DNA from: Variovorax flavidus
GTDB taxonomy: Bacteria > Pseudomonadota > Gammaproteobacteria > Burkholderiales > Burkholderiaceae_C
Assembly: GCF_030317145.1 (NCBI RefSeq)
Contig: NZ_JASZYE010000006.1
Location: 186,001-250,000 of the forward strand
Direction: 5' to 3'
Length of the DNA: 64,000 nt
Shown: in pieces, positions 43,205 to 51,804 of the stretch
Position numbering within the stretch: the first letter of the stretch is position 1
How the letters are laid out: each line of letters opens with the position of its first letter
The notes under the pieces: generated by a model
What the model was told of the DNA's origin: nothing
Seen by the model: the letters and a program-made list of their open reading frames with translations, nothing else
The model's database searches: none
Translations under genes and position numbers: made by a program

Positions 43205-43678
43205 TCAAGCCAGCGTCTTGGCGGCGTCGGCGACCGCTGCGCGGATGCGCGCGTAGGTGCCGCAGCGGCAGATGTTGCCGGCCATGGCCGAATCGATCTC
43301 GGCCTCGCTGGGCAGCTTGCCGGGCGCGACCGTCTTCAGGAAGGCGGTGGCCGACATGATCTGGCCGCTCTGGCAGTAGCCGCACTGCGCCACGTCATGC
43401 TTGACCCACGCGTCGTGCACGGCCTTGCCGACCTTGTCGCCGCCATCGGTGACTGCTTCGATGGTGGTGATCTTCTGGCCGGCTGCGGCGGAGATAGGCG
43501 TCACGCACGAGCGGATCGCCTGGCCGTTGAGGTGCACGGTGCAGGCGCCGCACAGCGCCGCGCCGCAGCCGAACTTGGTGCCGGTCATGCCGAGCGTGTC
43601 GCGCAGGGCCCAGAGGATGGGGGTGGAAGGGTCGGCATCGACTTGCCGGTCCTTGCCGTTGATGTGGAGGGTGGTCAT
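43205..43678 (-). CDS. 2Fe-2S subunit of the molybdenum hydroxylase (IorA-like)
   Basis: The product has 157 residues from ATG 43678. The plant-type 2Fe-2S motif is GCGAALCGACTVHLNG with a further Cys (IRSCVTP). The second cluster motif is CGYCQSGQI...GNICRCGTYARI. It transfers electrons from the molybdenum subunit. Order and spacing (small then large subunit, 14-bp gap) match isoquinoline 1-oxidoreductase-like pairs. No FAD subunit is present, so a c-type cytochrome or quinone elsewhere would be the acceptor. Confidence 0.93.
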   Translation of the reverse strand: MTTLHINGKDRQVDADPSTPILWALRDTLGMTGTKFGCGAALCGACTVHLNGQAIRSCVTPISAAAGQKITTIEAVTDGGDKVGKAVHDAWVKHDVAQCGYCQSGQIMSATAFLKTVAPGKLPSEAEIDSAMAGNICRCGTYARIRAAVADAAKTLA

Positions 43679-43704
43679 GGTGGGGTTTCCTCTTCTTCGG
43701 TGAA

Positions 43705-43725
43705 TATTGGTTCGGCCAAACAATA
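43705..43725. promoter_or_regulatory. 21-bp dyad, candidate TetR operator
   Basis: Outer arms TATTG (43705-43709) and CAATA (43721-43725) are perfect. Inside, TT/AA and G/C pairs continue the symmetry with two mismatches around a central G. It lies 26 bp upstream of the 2Fe-2S subunit start and 28 bp downstream of the tetR stop, so the TetR protein encoded just upstream is the natural binder. Confidence 0.55.
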
Positions 43726-43753
43726 GACCTGTGCCAGGGTCAGGTCAAGTGGC

Positions 43754-44326
43754 TCAGGCCTTGATGCCGTCCCAGCAGAGCCCGAAGGCCATTGCCAGGT
43801 TCTCGTCCGTGCGGGCCAGCGCGCCGGAGCGAAGCAGGTTGGCGGTCTCTCGCACGGAGCCGCCGAAGCTGTTGATCAGCAGGACGGTGGGCACGTCCTT
43901 CAGGATCTGGTGCGCCTTGGCCGACTCGATCAGGTCGACCCAGTCCTTGATGAGCCGGGCGAAGAGATTGCGGCTCTCTTCGCTGAACCAGGGCGAGTTG
44001 TAGTACTGCTCCAGGAACACGACCTGCGCGTAGTGCGTCAGGCGGTGTTCGAGCCAGTTCATCCACATGTGCCGGAATCGGCTGCGAAACGGGGCCTTGG
44101 GGTCGTCGCCGTGCATGAGGCTGGCGGTGGTCGTGGTCTTGGCCTGCTCGTAAAGCGCGACCATCAACTCTTCCTTCGACTTGAAGTAGACGTACAGCGT
44201 GCCCGTGGCCAGGCCAGCCTCGCGCGCGATGGCGGCCATGGTCAGGCCGCTCAGGCCGGTCTGCTCGACCAGCGTGAACGTGGCCTCGGCGATGGCGCGG
44301 AGCTTTTCGTCGTCCTTGGGTTTCAC
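43754..44326 (-). CDS. TetR-family transcriptional regulator
   Basis: The product has about 190 residues from GTG 44326; a TTG at 44365 would add 13 residues and the start is uncertain. The N-terminal helix-turn-helix is GLTMAAIAREAGLATGTLYV with YFKSKEELMVALYE. The C-terminal domain is all-helical (MWMNWLEHRLTHYAQVVFLE). It lies directly upstream of the molybdenum hydroxylase genes on the same strand, with the 21-bp dyad between, and is the likely local repressor. Confidence 0.88.
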   Translation of the reverse strand: MKPKDDEKLRAIAEATFTLVEQTGLSGLTMAAIAREAGLATGTLYVYFKSKEELMVALYEQAKTTTTASLMHGDDPKAPFRSRFRHMWMNWLEHRLTHYAQVVFLEQYYNSPWFSEESRNLFARLIKDWVDLIESAKAHQILKDVPTVLLINSFGGSVRETANLLRSGALARTDENLAMAFGLCWDGIKA

Positions 44327-44483
44327 GGGCGCGATCTTAGTGCCTGTCGGCCTTTTGGTGAACAAAAATTCACTGAAACTGACACTTGTCTACGAACACG
44401 GGCGATTGTTCGGTTTTTCCGGAAGCCAATATCGGTATTCGACGTCTACCGCGAACGACTGCCGGTCTCCATACTGACTGCAT

Positions 44484-44500
44484 CTGATCAATTCGATCAG
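44484..44500. promoter_or_regulatory. Inverted repeat just upstream of the SDR gene
   Basis: CTGATC-AATTC-GATCAG has perfect 6-bp arms and ends 17 bp before the GTG start of the SDR gene. It may be an operator for the LysR protein encoded after the SDR, or for the divergent TetR. Evidence is positional only. Confidence 0.35.
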
Positions 44501-44517
44501 CAACCAAGGATCGAATC

Positions 44518-45282
44518 GTGAACCGTCTCGAAGGAAAAGTAGCTCTCATCACCGGCGCCAGCGCCGGCATCGGCCATGCCACCGCGAAGCTCTTCGCGGC
44601 GGAAGGCGCCAAGCTGGTCGTCGGCGCGCGCCGGGCGGCCGAGCTGGAAAAACTCGTCGCAGAGATTCGCGCCGCCGGTGGCCATGCGGTCGCACTCGCA
44701 GGCGACGTGCGCTCCGAAGACTATGCGCGCGCCCTCGTCGCGCTGGCCGTGTCGACCTACGGCCGCCTCGACATCGCCTTCAACAACGCGGGCACCCTGG
44801 GCGAAGGCGGCCCTACCACCGGCGTCTCGGAAGCCGGCTGGACCGACACCCTGGCGATCAACCTGACCGGCGCCTTCCTCGGCGCCAAGCACCAGGTCGC
44901 ACAGATGCTGGAGAACGGCGGCGGCTCGGTCATCTTCACGTCCACCTTCGTCGGCCACACCTTCGCGTTTCCGGGCGTGGCGGCCTACGCGGCGAGCAAG
45001 GCGGGGCTCATCGGCCTCACCCAGGCGCTCGCAGCCGAATACGGGCCGCAAAAGGTGCGCGTGAATGCGATCCTGCCGGGCGCCGTCGATACTGACATGT
45101 ACCGCAGCATGAACAACACCAAGGAGTCGCAGTCCTTCGTCACGAACCTCCATGCGCTCAAGCGCGTGGCGACGCCGGAGGAACTGGCTCGCTCCGTGCT
45201 GTATCTCGCCTCGGACGACTCGGCGTTCGTCACCGGCACGGCGTCGCTGGTCGACGGCGGCGCATCCATCACCCGCACCTGA
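44518..45282 (+). CDS. Short-chain dehydrogenase/reductase
   Basis: The product has 254 residues from GTG 44518. The NAD(P) motif is ALITGASAGIGHATAKLF (residues 9-26), with NNAG in DIAFNNAGTLGEGG. The catalytic set is Ser in IFTSTFVG and YAASK in GVAAYAASKAGLIGL. It is a classical SDR oxidoreductase of unknown substrate. It is followed after 8 bp by a LysR gene in the same direction and is divergent from tetR. Confidence 0.92.
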   Translation: MNRLEGKVALITGASAGIGHATAKLFAAEGAKLVVGARRAAELEKLVAEIRAAGGHAVALAGDVRSEDYARALVALAVSTYGRLDIAFNNAGTLGEGGPTTGVSEAGWTDTLAINLTGAFLGAKHQVAQMLENGGGSVIFTSTFVGHTFAFPGVAAYAASKAGLIGLTQALAAEYGPQKVRVNAILPGAVDTDMYRSMNNTKESQSFVTNLHALKRVATPEELARSVLYLASDDSAFVTGTASLVDGGASITRT

Positions 45283-45290
45283 TCAGGCAT

Positions 45291-46193
45291 GTGAAGCTGG
45301 ACGGCTTGGCCACCTTCGTGGCGGTCGCGGAGTCGGGCTCCATCAGCGAGGCGTCGCGGCGACTGAATCTCTCCAAGTCAGTCGTCAGCGAGCGCCTTGC
45401 CGATCTGGAGAAGGAACTGGGCGTTCGCCTGCTGCACCGCTCGACGCGCAAGCTCACGCTCACCGAAGACGGCGCCACCTTTCTGGCGCGGGCGTCGGCC
45501 ATCATGCGGGACGTCGAGGAGGCTGCCACCGAGCTGGCGCAGCGGCGCGGCACGCTGGTCGGGCCGCTGCGGATTTCCGCGCCGGTCACCTTTGGGCGCA
45601 TGCACCTGGGTCCGGCGCTGTATCCGTTCATCGCGGCCCATGCCGGGATCGAGCTGACGCTCGAACTCGATGATCGGCGCATCGATGCCGCATCGGAAGG
45701 CTACGACGGCGTGGTCCGGAACGGACCGCTTGTCGATTCGCGTCTGGTCGCGTGGACGCTGGCCCGCAGCCGCCGGGCGCTCGTCGCCTCGCCGGACTAC
45801 ATCGAGCAGCATGGCCGACCCTCCAGCGTGGAGGATTTGCAGCGCCACCGGGGCGTGTTCTATACGAACCGTGGCGTGGCCGACTGGCAGTTCCGACGCG
45901 ATGGCGAGCTTGTGTCTGTGCGCGCATCGCGGGCCCTGCGAGTGAACAACGGCGACATGATGCGGGACGCCTGCGAGGCGGGACTGGGCATCGCGCTGCT
46001 GCCTACGTTCATCGTCGGCGAGTCCTTGCGCGCCGGACGGCTGCTTGCCATCGACATCGGTCTTCCCTCGGAGGAGGAGTTCCTGTACGTGGCCCATCCG
46101 GAAGGCCGGTCGCCTTCGGCGAAGCTGCGGGCGATGACCGATGCGCTCAAGGCCGCGTTCGGCGACCCGCCCTACTGGGATGCGGGCCTGTGA
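45291..46193 (+). CDS. LysR-family transcriptional regulator
   Basis: The product has 300 residues from GTG 45291. The winged helix covers residues 1-60 (MKLDGLATFVAVAESGSISE, then ASRRLNLSKSVVSERLADLE). The effector domain includes VGPLRISAPVTFGRMHLGPA, typical of the CrgA/DmlR group. It probably regulates the SDR gene it follows. It ends 18 bp from the convergent radA stop. Confidence 0.92.
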   Translation: MKLDGLATFVAVAESGSISEASRRLNLSKSVVSERLADLEKELGVRLLHRSTRKLTLTEDGATFLARASAIMRDVEEAATELAQRRGTLVGPLRISAPVTFGRMHLGPALYPFIAAHAGIELTLELDDRRIDAASEGYDGVVRNGPLVDSRLVAWTLARSRRALVASPDYIEQHGRPSSVEDLQRHRGVFYTNRGVADWQFRRDGELVSVRASRALRVNNGDMMRDACEAGLGIALLPTFIVGESLRAGRLLAIDIGLPSEEEFLYVAHPEGRSPSAKLRAMTDALKAAFGDPPYWDAGL

Positions 46194-46211
46194 CGCACGG
46201 CTAGCCGGCGA

Positions 46212-47603
<1,392 letters not shown>

Positions 47604-47656
47604 GACGTCGAGTGTAGGCAGCGCGGGCTACGTCCGAGCGCGCAGTGCTGGCGGAC

Positions 47657-48367
47657 TCACGTCAGCGCACGCTTCAAGGCCCGAACGCGCTGCCACACCA
47701 GCGCCGGCGCATCAGCCATGCCCATGACTTGCATGCAGCGTTCAAGCCATCCGGAGCGTTCGCCCATTCGGTCGATGGCGCGCCGAAGATCGCGGCGGAC
47801 GGAGTCTCCGTAGGCGCCCTCGGCCTTGCCGACCGCCAGGCGCAACAGCGGCAGCGCGGGCTTCATCATCGCAAGGTCGATCAGGTCGCGGCTGAACACG
47901 CCGTCATCGGCCCAGCGGTCCGAGTTGGCGAGCAGCTTGCTCGCTGCCATGTCCAGCGACGTGAGGGTGGGCACGCCACACAGTTCGTCGACCTTGCCGG
48001 GCGGTTCCAGTGCGATGCGGGCCTCAAACACGATCTCGAACTTGATCGGCTGGTCATCGATCTGCAGGCGGGTGCGGATGCCGTACTGGTCGGCGCGCCA
48101 CTCGCCGGCCTGGACCTCTTCGGCACCATTGCGCAGAATGACCCTCCACCCGTCGACACCGGTCATGGTTTGCCGGAGCTCGCGGTACGCCGCCAGGTCC
48201 GACACCAGAAAATCGATGTCCAGCGATTCGCGGTACTCGCCGAAGCGAAGGGCCATTGCAGTGCCGCCACCGAACAGGCAAGCTCGTTGACGCAGCAGTT
48301 GTCCATCGAGCGCCCGGAGCACCCTCGCTATGCGGCGATGGTGCGGCCGCTCAAACAACGGGATCAC
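47657..48367 (-). CDS. AbiEii/AbiGii-type nucleotidyltransferase toxin
   Basis: The product has about 236 residues from GTG 48367; the open frame extends upstream but lies over the antitoxin gene. The nucleotidyltransferase signature is ACLFGGGTAMALRFGEYRES followed by LDIDFLVSD (GG...DxD). The type IV AbiE toxins transfer nucleotides to tRNA or other targets. It overlaps the antitoxin gene by 17 nt, so translation is coupled. It converges on nothing; radA starts 53 bp further along the same strand. Confidence 0.8.
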   Translation of the reverse strand: MIPLFERPHHRRIARVLRALDGQLLRQRACLFGGGTAMALRFGEYRESLDIDFLVSDLAAYRELRQTMTGVDGWRVILRNGAEEVQAGEWRADQYGIRTRLQIDDQPIKFEIVFEARIALEPPGKVDELCGVPTLTSLDMAASKLLANSDRWADDGVFSRDLIDLAMMKPALPLLRLAVGKAEGAYGDSVRRDLRRAIDRMGERSGWLERCMQVMGMADAPALVWQRVRALKRALT

Positions 48368-48827
48368 TCCCGAGCGCGAGCCGTAGGGCGTCGACGAGAT
48401 CCTTCTCGGCCTCCGACAGCGCCGCGGGATCGAGGTGCCGCCAGTTGCGCTCATAGATGCCCAAGGCTTCGCGCGGCGTCAGTTCCTGCGGGCCATGGAC
48501 CTGCCAGGCAAGTTGCTTGAGCCAGGGGTAGTCGGCAATGCGGATTCGTGCGGGAAGCCAGCCTGCGCGAGGTGCTCCGACAGACTCCTGCGGCAACCCA
48601 ACCACTAGTTGAAGGCCGAGTGCTGCCAGCACCCTCAGGTACGCGCCCATAGTGACAGCAGGCTCGCCCTTTTCGATGCGGTGGAGGGTGACGCGCGAGA
48701 TGCCGGCCGCCTCAGCCGCGGTGACCGCGCTGACACCCAGATGCTTGCGGCGGGCACGCACGGCAGCAGCAAGCGCGGCCAGCGTCGCAGCGGATTGGTC
48801 GGTGAGGTTCGGGCCAGACGCTGGCAT
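48351..48827 (-). CDS. Helix-turn-helix antitoxin of the AbiE-type pair
   Basis: The product has 158 residues. An XRE-type helix-turn-helix lies at about residues 18-65 (RKHLGVSAVTAAEAAGISRV, then TLHRIEKGEPAVTMGAYLRV). The C-terminal half (WLKQLAWQVHGPQELTPREA) is the partner-binding region. It precedes and overlaps the toxin gene. The ATG at 48827 directly abuts the inverted repeat at 48828-48881, so the message would be leaderless or nearly so. Confidence 0.82.
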   Translation of the reverse strand: MPASGPNLTDQSAATLAALAAAVRARRKHLGVSAVTAAEAAGISRVTLHRIEKGEPAVTMGAYLRVLAALGLQLVVGLPQESVGAPRAGWLPARIRIADYPWLKQLAWQVHGPQELTPREALGIYERNWRHLDPAALSEAEKDLVDALRLALGSDPVV

Positions 48828-48881
48828 AAGTGTTTCTCATTCTGTACAAAACGGCCAATTTGTCAAGAATGAGAAACACTT
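48828..48881 (-). promoter_or_regulatory. Promoter bracketed by a perfect 16-bp inverted repeat (AbiE-type operon)
   Basis: AAGTGTTTCTCATTCT (48828-48843) and AGAATGAGAAACACTT (48866-48881) are exact inverse copies separated by 22 bp. On the minus strand TTGACA (48866-48861) is a consensus -35 and CAGAAT (48844-48839) a fair -10 at 16 bp. One repeat arm lies just upstream of the -35, the other covers the -10 to the start codon. Cooperative antitoxin binding would occlude RNA polymerase. Confidence 0.75.
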
Positions 48882-48936
48882 TTCAAGGTCAACCCATCGC
48901 CAAAGGGTTAACCCGAAGGCCTGCCCTTGACCAATC

Positions 48937-48952
48937 ATTTAACATGTTAAAT
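48937..48952. promoter_or_regulatory. Perfect 16-bp palindrome upstream of hpaR
   Basis: ATTTAACATGTTAAAT is fully symmetric and ends 13 bp before the hpaR ATG. It lies between TTGACC (48927) and AATAAA (48950), a plausible -35/-10 pair at 17 bp. MarR-family regulators bind palindromes of this size, so it is a candidate HpaR operator. Confidence 0.65.
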
Positions 48953-48965
48953 AAATCGAGGCCCC

Positions 48966-49403
48966 ATGAGCACGCCCTTTACCCACCGCAATTTGCCCCG
49001 CCTGCTGCTGCAGGCCCGCGAGGCCGTGATGGGCCACACACGGCCCAGCCTGCGCGAGCATGCGTTGTCGGACCAGCAGTGGCGCGTGCTGCGCGTGCTC
49101 GGCGAACACGGCGCGGTCGAGACCGGCCGCGTGGCGCGCGAGGCCTTCATCCTCGGCCCCAGCCTCACCGGCGTGCTCGCGCGCATGGAGCGCGACGAAC
49201 TCATCACGCGCAGCCGAGACCCGGAGGACCAGCGTCGCACCGTGGTCGAAGCCACTGCGCACGGCCGCAAGCTGGTGAAGAAGCTGTCGACCAGCATCGA
49301 GGCGCACTACGCCTGGATGGAAGAAGCGATGGGCAAGGAAAAGCTCTCTCAGCTCTATCAACTGCTGGACGAACTCATCGCACTGGAGCAACCACAACCA
49401 TGA
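48966..49403 (+). CDS. hpaR: Homoprotocatechuate operon repressor HpaR (MarR family)
   Basis: The product has 145 residues. The MarR winged helix is at about 25-100 (SDQQWRVLRVLGEHGAVETG, FILGPSLTGVLARMERDELI, RSRDPEDQRRTVVEATAHGR). The start MSTPFTHRNLPRLLLQAREA and the position as first gene of an hpa operon fit HpaR, which represses hpa genes until 4-hydroxyphenylacetate or homoprotocatechuate binds. It overlaps hpaG1 by 4 nt. Confidence 0.9.
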   Translation: MSTPFTHRNLPRLLLQAREAVMGHTRPSLREHALSDQQWRVLRVLGEHGAVETGRVAREAFILGPSLTGVLARMERDELITRSRDPEDQRRTVVEATAHGRKLVKKLSTSIEAHYAWMEEAMGKEKLSQLYQLLDELIALEQPQP

Positions 49404-50023
49404 GCTACACCCCCACAGGCACCGTCTACGGCGTGCTGCTGAACTTCCGCGCGGAAGTCGAGGCACTCGCGCCGCAGATGACCCAGCCGCCCTACAAGGC
49501 GCCGCCGAAGGCGCCGGTGCTCTTCGTCAAGACCGCCAACACCTGGAGCCCGCACGGCAGCGCGATCACCGTGCCGGCAAACGTCGATGCCGTCGAGGTC
49601 GGCGCCACCATCGCCATGGTGATCGGCGCCGACAACGACGTCGAAGGCTTCGTGCTGATGAACGACCTGTCGATCCCGCATGCGAGCTTCTTCCGGCCGC
49701 CGGTCAAGTTCAAGTGCGTCGATGGCTTCCTGGGCATCGGCCCGGCCATGCGCGATGCGCAGGAGGTGGCCGACCCGGCGCAGTTCAAGCTCGAAGTTCG
49801 CATCAACGGCGAACTGAAGCAGTCGGTCGATTTCTCGCAGACGGTGCGCAGCGCCTCGCAGCTTCTGGCCGATGTCGGCGACTTCATGACGCTCGCGCAC
49901 GGCGAGGTGCTGATGCTCGGCTGCGACGCAGGCCGCCCGCTGGCGCGCCCCGGCGACCGCATCGAGATCAGCTCGCCGGGCTTCGAGACGCTGGTCAACA
50001 CGCTGGTGAAGGAGCAAGCATGA
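49400..50023 (+). CDS. hpaG1: HpaG N-terminal-half protein (fumarylacetoacetate hydrolase family)
   Basis: The product has 207 residues. It corresponds to the first repeat of the bifunctional HpaG isomerase/decarboxylase (5-oxopent-3-ene-1,2,5-tricarboxylate decarboxylase / isomerase). The metal-binding acidic pair of the family is degenerate here (VDAVEVGATIAMVIG instead of a YExEL pattern), so the catalytic metal site is probably in HpaG2. It overlaps hpaR by 4 nt and hpaG2 by 4 nt. Confidence 0.85.
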   Translation: MSYTPTGTVYGVLLNFRAEVEALAPQMTQPPYKAPPKAPVLFVKTANTWSPHGSAITVPANVDAVEVGATIAMVIGADNDVEGFVLMNDLSIPHASFFRPPVKFKCVDGFLGIGPAMRDAQEVADPAQFKLEVRINGELKQSVDFSQTVRSASQLLADVGDFMTLAHGEVLMLGCDAGRPLARPGDRIEISSPGFETLVNTLVKEQA

Positions 50024-50772
50024 AGCACGCGCGCATCCTGTTCGAAGGCGCGGTGCATGACGCCGTGGAGGACGAGGGCCGGCTGCGGCTGTCCGATGGC
50101 CGCTTGCTGGCGCCCGACGTCGTGACATGGCTGCCGCCGCTGGCGCCGGTGGCGCGCCCGCGCACCATCCTCGCGTTGGGCCTCAACTACGCCGACCATG
50201 CCAAGGAGCTTGAGTTCAAGGCGCCTGAGGAGCCGTTGGTGTTCGTCAAGGGCGAGAGCACGCTGACCGGCCACCGCCAGCTCACGCGCCGTCCTGCAGA
50301 CGTGCAGTTCATGCACTACGAATGCGAGCTGGTGATCGTCGTCGGCAAGACCGCACGCAAGGTGAAGCGCGACGACGCCTACGACTTCATCGGCGGCTAC
50401 ACGGTCGCCAACGATTACGCGATCCGCGACTACCTGGAGAACTGGTATCGCCCCAACCTGCGCGTGAAGAACCGCGACACCTGCACGCCGATCGGTCCCT
50501 GGCTGGTGGATGCCAAGGACGTTGCCGACCCGATGGCCCTGGCGCTCAGCACCACGGTCAACGGCAAGGTCACGCAGTCGGGCAACACGAAGGACATGAT
50601 CTTCGACGCGCCCTTTCTCATCGAGTACTTCAGCAGCTTCATGACGTTGTCGCCCGGCGACGTCATCCTGACGGGCACGCCGGACGGCGTGGTCGACTGT
50701 CGCCCCGGCGACGTCATCGTGACCGAGATCGCGCAGATCGGCGCGCTGGTCAACACCATTGCCGCGGGTTGA
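50020..50772 (+). CDS. hpaG2: HpaG C-terminal-half protein, 5-oxopent-3-ene-1,2,5-tricarboxylate decarboxylase
   Basis: The product has 250 residues. The FAH fold is recognisable: LGLNYADHAKELEFKAPEEP, metal ligands in FMHYECELVIVVGK and GYTVANDYAIRDY, and the C-terminal FLIEYFSSFMTLSPGDVILT with GTPDGV. It decarboxylates the product of the HpaF isomerase. G1 and G2 are separate proteins here, not the single fused HpaG of E. coli. Confidence 0.9.
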   Translation: MKHARILFEGAVHDAVEDEGRLRLSDGRLLAPDVVTWLPPLAPVARPRTILALGLNYADHAKELEFKAPEEPLVFVKGESTLTGHRQLTRRPADVQFMHYECELVIVVGKTARKVKRDDAYDFIGGYTVANDYAIRDYLENWYRPNLRVKNRDTCTPIGPWLVDAKDVADPMALALSTTVNGKVTQSGNTKDMIFDAPFLIEYFSSFMTLSPGDVILTGTPDGVVDCRPGDVIVTEIAQIGALVNTIAAG

Positions 50773-50809
50773 GCGCCTGCGGTTTTTTCAACCGGAGAAG
50801 GGAGACAAC

Positions 50810-51787
50810 ATGAAAAGAATATTCAGGCTTGCGACCGCGATGGTTGCATTGACGGCATCGGCAGTGGCGATGGACGCCGCTGCGCAAAGCTACCCGGCCA
50901 AGCCGGTGCGATGGGTGGTCGGCTACCCGGCCGGCGGCGGCACCGACTTCCTGGCGCGCACGGCGGGCACGCAGTTGTCGCAACTGATCGGCCAACCCGT
51001 GCTGGTCGACAACCGGCCCGGGGCGGCGGCCATCATCGCGTCCGAGAACGTGTCGCGTTCGCCGGGCGATGGCTACACGGTGTTCTCGGCCGACAACGGC
51101 GTGCTGGTCTACAACCCGGTGCTCTACAAGAAGCTGCCCTACGACGCCGAGAAGGACTTCGTCGCGCTCGGCATGATGGGGCGCTCGCCCCTGATCATCA
51201 CGGCGGCACCCGGCGCGGGCTTCGCCGATGCCAAGGCGCTGATCGCCGCGCTCAAGAAAGACCCGGGCAAGTACAGCATCGCCACGCCGGGCGCCGGCAG
51301 TCCGCACCACCTGGCGCTGGAGCTCTTCCAGCGCGAGGCCGGGGTGTCGCTGCTGCACGTGCCCTACAAGGGCGGCGCCCCGGCGCTGCAGGATCTGATG
51401 GGTGGCCAGGTGCCGCTGATGATGCTCGACCTGCCCAGCGGCATCAGCGCCGTGAAGGCGGGCAAGGTGGTGCCGCTGCTCGCGATGTCGGGCGAGCGCG
51501 TGCCGCAACTGCCGCAGGTGCCGACCGCCAAGGAGCTTGGGCTTGCGGCCGTCGAGGCCTACACGTGGCAAGGGCTGGTGGCGCCGGCGGCGACATCGAA
51601 GGACATTCAAGTGAAGCTCGGCACGGATCTGCTGAAAGCCATGAACGACCCCACGGTGCGCCAGAAGCTGTTCGACGCCGGTTGGGAAGCCCGCCCGACC
51701 GACGCCGCCGAAATGAACAGCTATGTGCAGTCGGAGCGCAAGAAATGGCATGCGCTGATCGCCTCGCGCGAGATCCGGCTCGACTGA
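50810..51787 (+). CDS. Bug/TctC-family solute-binding protein inside the hpa operon
   Basis: The product has 325 residues from ATG 50810 (MKRIFRLATAMVALTASAVA, signal cleaved near DAAAQ). Landmarks are VRWVVGYPAGGGTDFLARTA, PVLVDNRPGAAAIIASENVS and HVPYKGGAPALQDLMGG. It lies between hpaG2 (37 bp) and hpaE (17 bp), so it is probably co-expressed and may bind 4-hydroxyphenylacetate or a related acid for uptake. No membrane partner is nearby. Confidence 0.9.
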   Translation: MKRIFRLATAMVALTASAVAMDAAAQSYPAKPVRWVVGYPAGGGTDFLARTAGTQLSQLIGQPVLVDNRPGAAAIIASENVSRSPGDGYTVFSADNGVLVYNPVLYKKLPYDAEKDFVALGMMGRSPLIITAAPGAGFADAKALIAALKKDPGKYSIATPGAGSPHHLALELFQREAGVSLLHVPYKGGAPALQDLMGGQVPLMMLDLPSGISAVKAGKVVPLLAMSGERVPQLPQVPTAKELGLAAVEAYTWQGLVAPAATSKDIQVKLGTDLLKAMNDPTVRQKLFDAGWEARPTDAAEMNSYVQSERKKWHALIASREIRLD

Positions 51788-51804
51788 ATCCGAAGGAACA
51801 ACCC

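Noticed and set aside
48905..48914. GGGTTAACCC palindrome upstream of hpaR
   Set aside because: It is only 10 bp and has no promoter relation that can be argued; the ATTTAACATGTTAAAT site 32 bp downstream is the stronger candidate.
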